Source of the DNA: Phascolarctos cinereus
Taxonomy: Eukaryota > Chordata > Mammalia > Diprotodontia > Phascolarctidae
Direction of reading: 5' to 3'
DNA length: 64,000 nt
Assembly: GCF_002099425.1 (NCBI RefSeq)
Contig: NW_018343979.1
Span: 6,088,001 to 6,152,000 of the forward strand
Both the position numbers and the translations under genes were made by a program. Positions 33,058-44,614 of the stretch are shown one piece after another. Position 1 is the first letter of the stretch, and the number at the start of each line of letters is the position of its first letter. Below the pieces are notes generated by a model, which was given only the letters and a program-made list of their open reading frames with translations, made no database searches and was not told where the DNA came from.

Positions 33058-34024
33058 CACTCTCCTCTCCTCATCCTCGCTTTCCTCCTTCCTCCCACTT
33101 CCACCCTGCCTCTTCTTCCATCCTTTTTCCCTCCATTCTTTTTCCTTCTTTCCTCTCATTCCTTTTCGTCCTTTCTTCCACTTCCTCCTCTTTTCCTTCT
33201 GTTTTCCCTTACTCCTTTGCTCTCCTTCCTTTCCTTTTACCCCATTCTGTTTTCCCTTCTTCCTCCTTTTGTCCCTCCTTCTCCCTGTCCTCCTTCCTGC
33301 TTTTCTCCCCTTCCTCCTTTCCTCTTATTCCTTTCTCCCCTCCTTTCCTTTTCCTCCTTTCTCCCATTCCTTTTTGTCTTTTCTTCCCCTTCCTTCCCTT
33401 GTCCTCTTTTCCTTTACCCCTTTTCCATTTTCCTTCTCCTTTCTCCTTTTGTCCCGTCTTCCTTCTCTCTCCTCCTTTTCTCCCCTTCTACTGTTCCTCT
33501 TCCTCCCCCTCTCCTTCCTCCTTTTTTCCTCCTTTCCTGGCATTTTTCTTTCTCTTTTCCTCCCATTCTTCTTCCTTTCTCATTTTGGCCCTCCCTCCTC
33601 CCTTCCTTCTATTTCCTCCCTCCTTCCTCTTCCCCTTTTCTCCTCTCCTCCCTCCTTCCCTTCCCCTCGTTTCCTTCACTTATTCACTTCTTTCCCTCTC
33701 TCCCTCTTCCTCTTTCTGCTCCCTGGACCTCTTCCCACTTCCCTCCCTCCTTTTCCTTCGTTCTTCCTCCCTCCCACCAACCTTCCTTTACCCTTTGCCC
33801 TTTCCTCCCTCCTCCTCTCTCCTCCCACAACCTACCTTTTCTCCCTATTTCCTCATTCATTCCTTCCCCCCCTTCTCTTCTCCATTTCTCTTTCCCTCCC
33901 CTCCTCTCCCTTCCCCTTCCCCTCCTCTCCCTTTCCCTTCCCCTCCTCTCCCTTCCCCTTCCCCTTCCCCTCCTCTCCCTTCCCCTTCCCCTCCTCTCCC
34001 TGCCCCTTCCCCTGTCCCCTTCTT
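33058..34024 (+). repeat. 1 kb polypyrimidine (CT-rich) tract
   Basis: Nearly every base on the plus strand is C or T over about 960 bases, so the minus strand is polypurine. Such tracts lack stop codons in several frames and create spurious long frames rich in Pro, Ser, Phe and Leu (351, 404 and 254 codons here). These are not taken as genes. Mirror-symmetric polypurine/polypyrimidine DNA can form intramolecular triplexes. It begins about 740 bases into the presumed first intron. Confidence 0.95.
33898..34020. repeat. 22-bp tandem array with G-quadruplex potential
   Basis: About five units of 22 bp, each starting CCCCTCCTCTCCC and ending CCCCTTC, one enlarged by an extra CCCTTC-type hexamer. 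On the minus strand 33950-33970 has four runs of three or four G separated by AA, a standard G-quadruplex pattern. Confidence 0.9.
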
Positions 34025-34534
34025 AATTGGTGAAGCTTTGATGTTTGGGGGAGGGTTTGCATTGAGCAGAATCTGTTTGCTGTCAGAAGCTCAGGCCAGG
34101 GTCGAGATTCCTGGTGGGTTGGCAGCAGTAGAAAAGCAACTGACCCTGGGTGGGAGTGAGGGAGAGACAGGTGTGATCGAATTTGAGTGGCTGAGTCAGT
34201 CCCAGGAAATTCAGCCTGGAGTAGGATATATTTATTTTCCATTTGAGTATGTTGAAGAGTAATGAATAAATAAATAAATAAATAAATACATGACCAAACA
34301 ACCTGACACTTTCTTTCTTGGAATTGTAGAAGACTTATTTTCACTGGGAAAATGAATCATCTGTCAGAATTAAACAGCCAGTCTAAGAATGCAAAAAGTG
34401 GATTTCTGAGAATGAATTGTACCGACTTCTTATAGTCCCTCTGACCTCTTCTAGGCACTTTTCTCATTATGATGTGTACTGTATTCATTTATGTATTTTA
34501 TCCCCTTGAAAAGATGTAGGGATTGTGTTATTTT
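34025..34534. other. Unassigned intronic sequence with (TAAA)n
   Basis: No exon was recognised. A (TAAA)n run lies at 34262-34290. Confidence 0.4.
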
Positions 34535-34620
34535 TCATATTTTCTCTTCGCTGGGGCCAAGCACAGTGCATTCAGCATATAAAGAACTTAATAAATGTTT
34601 GTTGGAATGAAATGAATTTG
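34535..34620 (+). mobile_element. L2-like 3' tail
   Basis: 'gccaagcacagtgcattcag' followed by 'taaagaacttaataaatgtt' is the common L2-like terminal phrase. Confidence 0.6.
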
Positions 34621-34724
34621 GGGATGAGACACAGTATGAGGGAGCATTTTGGAGTTGGCCAAGGTCTAGAACTGACCAATGGGATTACAGAATTCCCCAT
34701 GATGTTCTTAAAAAGTAACTGCCT

Positions 34725-34871
34725 AGGGGCAGCTAGGTGGTGCAGTGGATAGAGCACCGGCCCTGGAGTCAGGAGGACCTGAGTTCAAATTTGGCCTTAG
34801 ACACATAACAATCACTAACTGTGTGACTCTGGGCAAGTCACTTAACCCCAATTGCCTCACCAAAAAAAAAA
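34725..34871 (+). mobile_element. WSINE1-type SINE, full length with 15-bp TSD
   Basis: It starts GGGGCAGCTAGGTGGTGCAG and ends in a poly-A run. AAAAAGTAACTGCCT is repeated exactly on both sides (34710-34724 and 34872-34886), a clean L1-style target duplication. Nearly identical to the copy at 5078-5227. Confidence 0.95.
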
Positions 34872-35009
34872 AAAAAGTAACTGCCTCCAGCATTTCCTCA
34901 TATTCTAAATAGACAAATTGTAGTGTAGGGTATTACCATTATAAAATTAGGAAATCAGGAAAATGGTTGGTCAGATCAATGAGCAGAAGTTATTTGAATT
35001 CACTCCGAC

Positions 35010-35430
35010 AGGTAGGAAATCAGTTGATCAACACACATTTATTAATCCTTAGTTTTCTAAGCAATGTGTTCAACTCTTGGGATACAAAGAGAGGCAAAAA
35101 CTTCCTGTCCTCAAAAAGCTTACATTCTAACAGGGTAGAAAACAAATAACTACATAAATACGGGATATAACACTTGATCCTAACTTTTTGGAACATCACC
35201 TTGGTAGCTGAGTGGAGGATGGATTGAAGTGAGGAGAGATTTATAATGCAAGACCAATTAGTTGGAAGGCTGTTGGAATAACCCAGTTTAAAGATACAGA
35301 AAGTCCTGAACTAAGCTGGCTTTGAGTGTAGAGAAGAGAGATGATGTAGAGATATGAGACATGATGTGAGGGTAAAAATGACAGGTACAGGTCTTGATCT
35401 ATTTTGAAGTCATTAGACAATTTCAGGAGC
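35010..35430 (-). mobile_element. L2-clade 3' fragment
   Basis: 'caacacacatttattaatcc', 'ctcaaaaagcttacattcta', 'accttggtagctgagtggag' follow the antisense L2 3' order seen at 18198. Confidence 0.65.
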
Positions 35431-35689
35431 TCCAAGTTGGAGATGAGTCTTTTTTCATGCCCTCTGTGAATAATCAGATTCCCTGATATATTCAGCAGGC
35501 TGTTTTATCTACTACAGGCACTGTACACTGGATATTGTTATAATAAATCTTATGTATTAATTATGAATACACTCCTTTTTAAGTAGGCAGAGCCTTTCAT
35601 TTAAAATAAAAGGTACTTTTTCTGATCTTTCTCAACTTTTCTTTTGCCTCCTTTCTGTTCAAATTCATCATTGTCCTTTATGGTTTTAG

Positions 35690-36480
35690 TCCAACAAACA
35701 TTTTTAAGTGTACAAAGTACTGTGCTGACAATGTAGGTACAAAAAAAAGTGTTTCCCCTTAAGGAACTCGCACTGTAATAGAAGAAATATGACATTTAAC
35801 AAAGATATGTGGCATAGGGGCAAAGGAGAGATCCAAACAATGGCAAATTAATACTTATATTAAAGCACATATAATGCCCTGAACAAATTTGAGGAAAAGA
35901 AAATTACTTTGACCTGAGGAGATTAGGAAAAGGATAGCATGTGAGCTGGGGCTTATGGCATGAGGCTTATGGGGCTGAGGGAAGAAGATGCTTCCAACAG
36001 GTAGAGATGAGCAGGTAGTGGGTTTTAGGCATGGAAGATGGATGAACATTGTGAATAAATGATGGCAGGAGAATATAGACAGTGAACAGGGAATAAAAGG
36101 TAGTCAGATTTGGCTGGAACATAGAGGGCATGATAGGGTGGTAAGTTGAAGCATTGTGGTGGATTATACTGGTACTATGGAGGTTCTTGAACTAGGGAAT
36201 GAGTGACATGGTCAGAGCTATTTTTTGAAAGGTGGTTTTGACAGCTGCGTGGAGGATGGAGAGGAGGGTGAAAAGATTGGAGGCAGGAAGACCCAGGAGC
36301 GTTAGATTAGGAGACTTGTATAACAGTCCAGGTAAAAGGAAATGGGATTTTGGCTTGGAATGATGACCTTGGGCATGGAAATGAGGGGACAGCTTAGAGA
36401 GATATAAAAGTAAAATAAATAGGATTTAGCAACTGGATGTAGGGAGTAAGAGAGAGTGAGTGTTAAAGATGATACCTACA
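35690..36480 (-). mobile_element. L2-clade fragment, old
   Basis: 'aaacatttttaagtgtacaa', 'aggaactcgcactgtaatag', 'gctggggcttatggcatgag', 'gtggttttgacagctgcgtg' and 'tataacagtccaggta' are in the antisense L2 order but very diverged. Confidence 0.6.
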
Positions 36481-36679
36481 TAGAACGAGGTTTAATATAT
36501 GTGTCACTAAACATCAACTTCTGTAATCCATAAGGAGTCCACGTTTTATCTAATTAGCAATATAGACTAGCCTTTTTTATAGGCTTTTATTTCCAAGGAA
36601 CAACTTACCATCATCAGTAGGATTTAGATCAAAATTACTTCTAATAGGGATGGTTTCCTTTAGCAGTCATAATGATTAG

Positions 36680-36930
36680 ACGTATTTGTAGAGAGCTTTC
36701 ATACAAATTACTTTATTTGATCTATGCTTTATTTGCTTTACACAGCAACCTTGAAAGCTAGAAAGGGAAAATATTATGCTTATTTGGCAGATGACCCAAC
36801 AGACACAAAAAGGTTAAGCAATTTGCCTGAAGTCATAATTATATATAACTCATATGGACATGATGCAGTCTGGATTTAAACTCTAATCTTTTTCTGTTTT
36901 CAAGTCCATTATTCTCTTCACTCCCAAGGA
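36680..36930 (-). mobile_element. MIR-like SINE
   Basis: 'ttacacagcaaccttgaaag', 'tatttggcagatgacccaac' and 'tctggatttaaactctaat' are the antisense MIR landmarks. Confidence 0.65.
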
Positions 36931-37089
36931 TTTTAACTCTCATTATAAGATAGTAATAGCTGCTTTCTTTCAGAAAACAAAACTTAAGTGACAAATGGTT
37001 TTAAAAGTGGAGAAGAGCATAACATGGGCGTGATTGGTGGCCTTCATTATACTGAAGACTTGTGTGCATTAATATAATTAATAAAGTGA

Positions 37090-37320
37090 ACTGCTTCATG
37101 GTATCGCATGGTATACTAGTATATTGGGATTCAATCAGGCAGTTTCAAATCCTGCCTTTGACAGTTATTAGCTGCGTGACTATGGGAAAAGCACTTAACG
37201 CTCTCATAAGTTTCATCACCTGTGAAATGGAGGCCTGCAGCATCTGCCTTACAGGGTGGTGATGAGGTAAAAATGAGAAAAGTAAAGTCTGCAATCCTTA
37301 AAGTAGTATAAGAATGCATA
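37090..37320 (+). mobile_element. MIR-like SINE
   Basis: 'ttatagctgcgtgactatgg'-type core (at 37165-37200), 'catcacctgtgaaatggag' and 'cttacagggtggtgatgag' are in sense order. Confidence 0.65.
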
Positions 37321-37884
37321 TGCATTCATATATACATATAAATCGTTATAATAGTGAAGTGGTATAACACTTTACATGTGTTTACCTGAGGATTTCTTCA
37401 GAGGATATTAAAATTCCACACACACACACAAAAGTTATGGTTACCAAATTAATTCCTGAGGTTATCACTTTCATCAAATGAAATTCCATATTTATGCTTG
37501 GGAGAGGGCATACTTCTAGTCAAATGGAAAATACTAACCTAACTCGATTAAGTAGCGAATGGTTTTATAATTTACAATTACTTGTTTATTTTTGCTTTAA
37601 TAGCAAAAGTTATCTTGAATGCGGATTAAACTTCCCTGGGACATTTGTCCCCCTTTGCCTTTGTTTTTCTATTAAATTGAGGGGGAGAATATAAATGAAA
37701 AGAAAAAATAGTTCAAAATTTTTTTAATTAAATGAGGAGGTTGGGTTATATGATTTTTAAGGTCTCTTCTACTTTAATAAGAGAATGAGCTTATGGAACT
37801 TTGCTTCTGTGATATACATTTACTTTTGTAAGAAGTGTGTGTGTGGGAGGGATATTTCAATAAAGAAAATCAGCCATAAAGCTC

Positions 37885-37982
37885 TTTGAGAGCAGGGAGT
37901 GTTTTGTTTGTGTCTCCTGTACTTGGGACAGTACCTGGCACATAGCAGGTGCTTAATAAATGCTGGTTGAATTGAATTAAAG
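37885..37982 (+). mobile_element. L2-like 3' tail
   Basis: 'tttgagagcagggagtgttt' and 'tggcacatagcaggtgctta' then 'ataaatgctggttgaattga'. Confidence 0.75.
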
Positions 37983-37984
37983 GA

Positions 37985-39130
37985 AACCGAATTTTATAAG
38001 ATTGCAGTCCTTCCTCATTAGTACTTGTACACATCTCAAAAATTGTGTCCTACTTTGTTCTGTAGCATAAAAAAAAATGACATTTCTTCCTTGATGTGTA
38101 AATCATGGTGGTTGTTTTTTCCTCCACTTTTTTTCTGGACAAAAATCTTTGAAAAGAAGCCTTGTTATATTTCCACTACTTCATGTTAGCTAAAAGCAAT
38201 CATTTTTGAGGAAGAAAAAATGCTTCATATACTCCTATTGTAGCGAGGTCCTTAAAAAAAATCTGATTGTATAATTAATGAGTCCCACAGTACATTGGAG
38301 GTTGTATTGCATTGCTTTCCCCCTATTGATCAGATTCCTTGATTAATTAATTCTCTGTTGAGCAGTCATATTCTGTGAGTGTTCCTCAAGAAGCTTGCTA
38401 AGCAACAAAGCCAATTTCTGTTGCATCTGACAAGAAATGTCACTGAAAGACAATATACAGTACTGTACTGATGTATAGCTATTAATACCAAGTAGCATTT
38501 TATAGTAAATTATGGAACGCTTTTTTGAATGACTTTGACAGCAAAGTTGGTCATAGTTCCTTCCCACTGGGATTTGAGTTTGAAATCCCTCCCTGTGAGG
38601 GTTTGGTAACAGCCATAAAGAGGACATAAAAATACACACACTTTGGCTTCGGTGAGCTCAGGTGATTACTGTGCAAAGGAACAAGTGGTACATTTTATTT
38701 TCTGGTCAGAGTATATTTAAGCAGCTAATATTTATGTTTCACAGTTAAACCCAATGCTTTGTGGAGTATAGGCAGTACCTATGCCTTACATTCTCCACCC
38801 TCCCCTTCTACCACCTCTTCACACCCTCTTCTTCCCAACACCCCCTTCCCTTATCCCTCCACATATTAATGTGACCACCTCTAGCTTCGTTGAGGTCAGT
38901 GAGAATTAACAATCAGTCTTCAGATCAGATGCTAGTTACATCCTCTTTGGGAGTTTCATGCCCTTTCCCTGCCTAATGCCTGACATCCTGGGAATGTAAC
39001 AGTTGACTGTAGGTGGATTCAGAGACCTGGAAATATGACTATAGCACCTGAAAACATGGAGATAGAGCCAGGTATTGCAAAACGAGGTTCATTCACTATA
39101 TCCTGTTGCTTTGATTTCAGATTAATTTGC
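37985..39130. other. Repeat-poor stretch in presumed intron 1
   Basis: About 1.1 kb without a recognised repeat. The 98-codon minus-strand frame at 38343-38639 has no recognisable domain. Confidence 0.4.
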
Positions 39131-39134
39131 TCAT

Positions 39135-40080
39135 TAGATCCCATGTTTATTAAGCACTTACATTGCCAAGCACTGTGGTAGGTGTTGGGGGAGTTATGTT
39201 TAGACAAGATAGGGCCCTTGTCCTGATGGAGCTTGTAGTCTAGTAGGGAAGGATAAGACAAAAACACAGATGACTATAATATACCATATTACATGGTAAG
39301 TGCTGAGAGAAGTTATATTAAATAAGCAATAATTGGGGAGATCTAGGGTTTTTACCTTCCTGTCTCCTCTACTGGGTCAAGTCAGCATCTGAAGGACACA
39401 ATCAATAATGGGATTAGATTAAAGTTCTTCTCAATTTTGTTTAGACCCCACCCAAGTTGGGAAGCTCTTTGTCTTCCATTTAGGCTTTGGGGGGAAGGGG
39501 GATCCTTTATTTAGATTGCCTGAGGCTGGGGGTCGGCTGTGTGGAGAGTGATCAAAGTCATGCCCCAGCCTCTCATTAGAATGGGTCCACTTCTCATTAT
39601 AATATTCATTCTTCTCATTAATTGTTAATTAATCAGATTTGATTGCCAACCTCAGGAACACCCATTTTTCCAAGGGCATATAAGCATTGAATAAGTTCCA
39701 TGAGGGGTCTTTGGCATTCAAGAGCACTGATCCCTTCAATTAATTATCCACTAGCATAATTAATAAAATGATTAATTACCCAGAAACTGCCTCTTGAACT
39801 TTTTTTATGTCACAGTACCTTAAAGAGTTGCAAAACAAATATTTTATGAGGTTGGGATTGGAAAGAAATCATCACCAAGGGGTGGAGATTAGGGAAGGCT
39901 TCCTAGAGAGGGTGGCATTTGAGTTGATCTTTAAAGATGAGAAATAATTCAACATGTGAAAAGAAGGAAGGAAGCCATTCTAGGCATAGGCAACAGTGTA
40001 AGCAAAGTCATGAAAATGGGAGAACCTGGCTGATGTTTGGAGGCCAAAGAGTTATGCTGAAGGTAATAAGAAAGGATCCA
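39135..40080 (-). mobile_element. L2-clade fragment split by an LTR-like insert
   Basis: The left part (39135-39330) has 'tgtttattaagcacttacat' and 'ctgatggagcttgtagtcta'. The right part (39860-40080) resumes with 'gggaaggcttcctagagagg' and 'agccattctaggcataggca', the next blocks of the antisense L2 order. Confidence 0.65.
39361..39814 (+). mobile_element. Probable solo LTR (ERV fossil)
   Basis: About 450 bases between two colinear L2 pieces, bounded TGTCTCC...GTCACA. Inside are a TATA-like 'gcatataagc' and a polyadenylation-like AATAAAATG near the right end, in the order expected of a sense LTR, with AT-rich TTAATTAATT motifs between. No internal region or primer site adjoins it. Family unknown; ends uncertain by tens of bases. 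Confidence 0.5.
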
Positions 40081-40349
40081 TGATTTTATCTGAGTGTATA
40101 TTCCCTGTATTTCCCTAGCACTTAGTGGGTTGTTTAATAAATTTCTATGATAGAAAAAAACCATCATCACCTAATGGCCAACCTTTTGGTCATCAGTCTC
40201 TTTCAATTTAGCTAGACTGGTTCTTGTAGAACAGTCTTTTATTAGACACAGCTTGTGGTCCACTTTGGCAGGTCTCCATGCCATGAGGAAGCCTCTGAAT
40301 AGAGAGCTTTAGTCAAGGTTGTTAATAGAAGAATAAATGTATAACTATA

Positions 40350-40600
40350 CATACTTGTAGAATCTTAGATTTAGAAGGGACCTCACAAGTCATCTAATCC
40401 GACCCCTGCCTAAAATATAAATCTCTGTATCATTCTTGACTAGTAGTTGTGTGACTTGTTGAATTCTACCAGGGATAAGAAATTCTATCTCTTTAAGGCA
40501 GTTCACTTCAATTTTAGACAGGTCTAATTCTTAGGCTGCTTGTCTTTTAGAGTTGAAATCTGCTTCCAAGTGTCGTTGGTGGTCCAAAGGATACTTTCTT
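40350..40600 (-). mobile_element. L3/CR1 LINE 3' fragment
   Basis: 'gatttagaagggacctcaca', 'ctaatccgacccctgcctaa', 'accagggataagaaattct' and 'ttttagacaggtctaattct' are the antisense CR1/L3 3' blocks. Confidence 0.75.
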
Positions 40601-41255
40601 CTTGGGGACCAAAAGAAAAAGTGCTAATGCCTGATTTCAGGATCTTTGTCCCTGTTCCTCCATGTCAGTGATCATATTGGAACTTAATAGTAGAGAACCC
40701 CAAGGCATCTTGAGGACTATGCATATTCATTGAGGATGATGATTACCTGGAAAAATTACCTTAACTCTCCAGTCTTAATCTTTTCCCACATCATTGTAAT
40801 TTTGAAATCCCTGTGCAATTCAGTCACATAATGCATTGAAACTCTCTCTACTAAATTAGTTTGTAGTGAGTCAATTAAGAATGCATAAAGGTTGACCAGT
40901 AACTGCACATTATCAAACTGTTACTATACTACTTGTTGGATAATTAAGAGAGAAACTATAATTTATTTCAAAAACAGACGAATTGAAAGTTATTGTTAAA
41001 GTGTTAGGGAAGGTAGAAGAATGTCTTAATGAGTATGAATTGCCCAAAAGGAAGGCTTGGGTCTCTGAGGAGGGATGAATTTTAAATAGTCTTTCCTGGT
41101 GTGCAGTGTTTATGAGTATGTTTTGATGTAGAGGGAATTAAATCCCAAAATTAAAACAGAACTCATTAAGAATACCCCTCATTTGGCAACTTGACTGAAT
41201 TGTTCCTAGACCTACTTCTTTAATGTATTGTCTTTATTTCACTGGTGGTACTAGG
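40601..41255. other. Unassigned sequence
   Basis: No exon or named repeat recognised. Confidence 0.4.
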
Positions 41256-41262
41256 ACATAAC

Positions 41263-41264
41263 AA

Positions 41265-41295
<31 letters not shown>

Positions 41296-41296
41296 G
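41263..41296. repeat. (ATAC)n microsatellite
   Basis: About seven ATAC units followed by a short TG-rich stretch. Confidence 0.95.
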
Positions 41297-41354
41297 TATT
41301 GTATGTGTGTATGTGTAACATTATTCACTTCTGAACTTACAGCCATAGTTATTT

Positions 41355-41798
41355 CAATCAGCCAATAAACATTTATTAAGTGCCTACTATATGCCAGGCA
41401 CTATGCTAAGCACTGGGAGTACAAATCAGAAAAAGAAAAAGACAGGCCCTGTCCTCAAGGGGCTTATAATTTAACGGGAGAAGACGACACACAAAAGGAA
41501 GCTGAAAGGGGAGGGGGCACAGATATAATGGAAAAGTTTAGAGGAGGGTATCAAAGTTGGAAATGAAGAGATGTCTAGCTCGAACACCCTCCTTAAATGG
41601 AGGTTCTAGGAGGAACTCTCTGTCCTCCAATTGGAGGGGCCCTAGGGGTAGTGGATACTGATGAGGTGTGAGTTCCAGAGCTGATGTGATATTGAAGAAT
41701 GAAAAAGTCTGTGGGGCATAGTGGAGAAGTCCAGGGGAGTGTAGAAATTCCCACGTGGGAAATCAAGAGATAGCTGGCATGGGTTCCCTCCTTAAATG
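41355..41798 (-). mobile_element. Long SINE with L2-type 3' end, complete
   Basis: A 444-base antisense element. The 3' end (left) is 'aataaacatttattaagtgc' and 'ctactatatgccaggcacta', shared with the L2-clade LINEs. The 5' part (right) is SINE-specific and not found in the long LINE copy. GTTATTT flanks both ends (41348-41354 and 41799-41805). It looks like a SINE using the L2-type 3' end for mobilisation. Confidence 0.75.
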
Positions 41799-41805
41799 GT
41801 TATTT

Positions 41806-41836
41806 GTATGTTATGTTATGTTATGTTATGTTATAC
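41806..41836. repeat. (TTATG)n microsatellite
   Basis: About five or six TTATG units directly after the SINE's flanking repeat. Confidence 0.95.
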
Positions 41837-42204
41837 TTTTTTTTGCTAAATATCTTTATATAGATTCCATGACCCTTTGAGAACTTGCAAGATGCTAAAA
41901 CCTTATAATTAGAAATTGTTATTGGCACAGCTTGTCAAAATCCCCTACAAATTAAGCTGTTAAATTGGCAAGATAAAACTTGGGGGGAAAATCACTTTGT
42001 ACTTCTCTTGTCTCTGTCAGTTCACCCATTTTAGCTCTTTGATTTTCTCAGATGCACATGATATTGAACCAGAGGCAGAACTTAGGAGCTCTGAAAATAC
42101 CAATAAATATTTCCCAACATCCTGGCTTCCAAAATAGGGTCATCTCTGCATAAAGAAGTTTGAGAAGTATTTACTTTGATGGATGAAAAGAGAATGAAGG
42201 GGAA

Positions 42205-42300
42205 GGGAACGAGCATTTGTTAAGAGCTTACTATGTACTAGGCATTGTGCTGTGCACTTTACAGATACTTGATCTTATTTGATCTAGACTGAACTATAAA
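42205..42300 (-). mobile_element. MIR-like SINE fragment
   Basis: 'gtactaggcattgtgctgtg' and 'cactttacagatacttgatc' are the antisense MIR 3' region. Confidence 0.65.
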
Positions 42301-42590
42301 GAAAGTCATAATCCTGGTAACCTTCAATAACTTATCTAAACCTGGGGTCCCCAGAGATTTTCAGATAAATAATATACCTACCAACATTATTTTACATGCC
42401 TTGAAAGCTCTTGAGAACTTGCTTCCAGTTCCTTCTGTCTGCCTAAATACCTAGACCATTAAGTGGGCTTTCCATCGGGAATCCTACATCTCCAGACAGG
42501 GTTCCCATCTGTGAGTTTCTGGTACCTTCTTAAATTGCTTTCCTTTTAGTGGCAGTGGAGTTGTTTTACGGATTAGGACCTGAATATTTT

Positions 42591-42730
42591 CTTTTGCTTT
42601 TTTTTTAGTGAAGTGACTTGCCAGGGTCACACAGCTAGAAAGTATCACGTGTCTGAGGCTGGATTTGAACTCAAGTCCTCCTAAATCCAAGGCAAGAGCT
42701 CTATCCACTGCGCCACCTAACTGCCTCATT
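42591..42730 (-). mobile_element. WSINE1-type SINE, full length with 15-bp TSD
   Basis: In reverse: GAGGCAGTTAGGTGGCGCAG head, 'gagctcttgccttggattta', 'tgtgaccctggcaagtcac', poly-A. GGACCTGAATATTTT (42576-42590) and GGACCTGAATGTTTT (42731-42745) flank it with one mismatch. Confidence 0.93.
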
Positions 42731-42749
42731 GGACCTGAATGTTTTAGAC

Positions 42750-43750
42750 AGGTCAAATAAATAATATAGATCAAATAAAGTAAGAGAACTGATGGTCTAC
42801 CACATGTTTCTCCTCAAGTGTGGTTAATTCAAACCAATTAACCTACCCAGCATAATCATCAATCCTCATATTGGTACTTCAGTATTGTAAGTCTTTTAAA
42901 ATTATATCTACTTAATTTTCAGTAACCTCCACAAATGGAGGGAAGCATAATTTAAAATGGACTTGATATTTATCTTTGCTGTCTGTTTGTTGTATCATTA
43001 AATATGCATGTTTTTAATGTTCAAAAATATTTCAAACAAAAAAATGGTGCCACAGTATGAAAACCTAACTGAAAATGAAGTGGAAATTTGTTGGGCTTTT
43101 TCAACATTGTCTCATACTACTTGATCCCTCCCTTCACCTGTGGGGTCAGTAGCATTACCAGTAAGGCAGATGCAAAGTCCAGTACAGAGTTGACCTCCCC
43201 CTGAGTTTGTCTATTTGACTCATGCTTTTCCTAGGGGCTGAGGAAGGTAATGAAATAATTTTGTTTAAAGGTCCTTTCCTAGTATCTCAGCACAGCTGAG
43301 GCTGGTTACCAGAAAAATAAGAGTGACTGCAAATGAAAATAATGAAAATGGTGGCGTTAAGTAGATGACAATGTGAATTGAAAGCTGAGTTTTTCTGTTG
43401 TCATACATAACTATAGTTATTTTAGCTATAAGACTCTTAAATCCCAAATTTAAAATTTCCATCCCTATTATTTAGCAGTTTCCTTCCTGTGGGTCATAAA
43501 ATATTTACTGTTGAGTGACCCACTCTTCTCCCTTCAGGAGTACCTCTCTCTTTTGTTTCCTTCATTTTCCGCCAAATGTAGTTGCTTCTTATTCTGTATT
43601 TTTGAAGTGAATAGCTTGTTTTCTGTTTATTTTTTGATTTTTCTGGAAATTCACACACAAACTAGATATTTTCAGGTTAAATTTGGTTCCATAATTTTTG
43701 TTCTGAATGCTATCTCTTCTTTTATGAATAATCACTACAACTTTGAGGAA
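42750..43750. other. Repeat-poor AT-rich stretch
   Basis: No repeat or exon recognised over 1 kb. Confidence 0.4.
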
Positions 43751-43754
43751 TATA

Positions 43755-43922
43755 CATAATTCTAGCTCTACTACTTGTTACTTCTGTATCTAGGCTTTTT
43801 TTTTTTTTGCTTTGACCCCTGTGGGCCTCACTTTCCCTTTCTTTAAAATAAGTGAGTTGAACTTCGGACTGGGTGAACTCTAAGGTCACTTTACACGCCT
43901 ACAGCCTAAGATCCTATGATAC
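43755..43922 (+). mobile_element. MIR-like SINE
   Basis: 'gtgggcctcactttcccttt', 'aaaataagtgagttgaactt' and 'cctaagatcctatgat' give the sense 3' half. Confidence 0.65.
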
Positions 43923-43924
43923 TT

Positions 43925-44465
43925 TTCCATTCTTAGAAGTGATTTAGTAAGTAGAGAGAAGCCAAAGTAGAGAAAAACAGAAAATGTCATGGATGGTAAG
44001 ACAATAAAGCATTTGATAGGAAGATGTTTGACTTTTCTTTTTTCTCGACAAAAACAATTCTTCTGACAAATCGTTAATGACATCACACATAAGAAGAGAC
44101 CATCCTAAAATATTCAGTAGTAGCTATCACAACAAGCCCTAAATCTCCATTTTAAATATAGTCATGTAACTCAAGCTTATTCTATCTTTGGTGTACCTCC
44201 TACCACAAAATTAAATTTAGTTTTCTTTAGTCAAGCAAAGATGAATAGATGGTACAGAGAGAAATCAGGTTATGAGGTGGGATGGTAGAACACCTAGAAC
44301 ATATGCAGAATTTTCTCCTGAAATAAATGGCAACTTTAAAAAAGTTTTAAATAATTGTAAATGGTTGTTCCATTGTTTTACTCTTTACTTCTGTAGAATT
44401 GATCTTCCTAAAAGTAATAAGTTGGGAATAACTTTTTTCCCCGAAAATGCACAGGTTTCACAAGT
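43925..44465. other. Unassigned AT-rich sequence
   Basis: Nothing recognised. Confidence 0.4.
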
Positions 44466-44469
44466 TCAG

Positions 44470-44605
44470 GAAACATTCATCGCATACCTACTGTTCATCT
44501 AGCACTGCACTAGAAGTGGTTCCTACCCTCTAGGAGGTTACCATCAGTAACACAAAATAACCATACTACAAATAAGAACTCCCGAGAGAGGTACCAAGAA
44601 GGTAC
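44470..44605 (-). mobile_element. L2-type 3' fragment
   Basis: 'aaacattcatcgcatacct' and 'cctaccctctaggaggttac' are degraded forms of the L2-type 3' blocks. Confidence 0.5.
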
Positions 44606-44614
44606 TATGAGATT

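Noticed and set aside
33898-34020. Tandem array considered as a CRISPR-like repeat
   Set aside because: The units are contiguous with no unique spacers, low complexity, and lie in a vertebrate intron.
32971-34262. Open frames of 254, 351 and 404 codons on the plus strand
   Set aside because: They are products of a C/T-only tract that lacks stop codons in several overlapping frames. Composition is almost entirely Pro, Ser, Phe and Leu, and no domain is visible.
34262-34290. (TAAA)n run as a SINE tail
   Set aside because: No SINE body or target duplication adjoins it; treated as a simple repeat.
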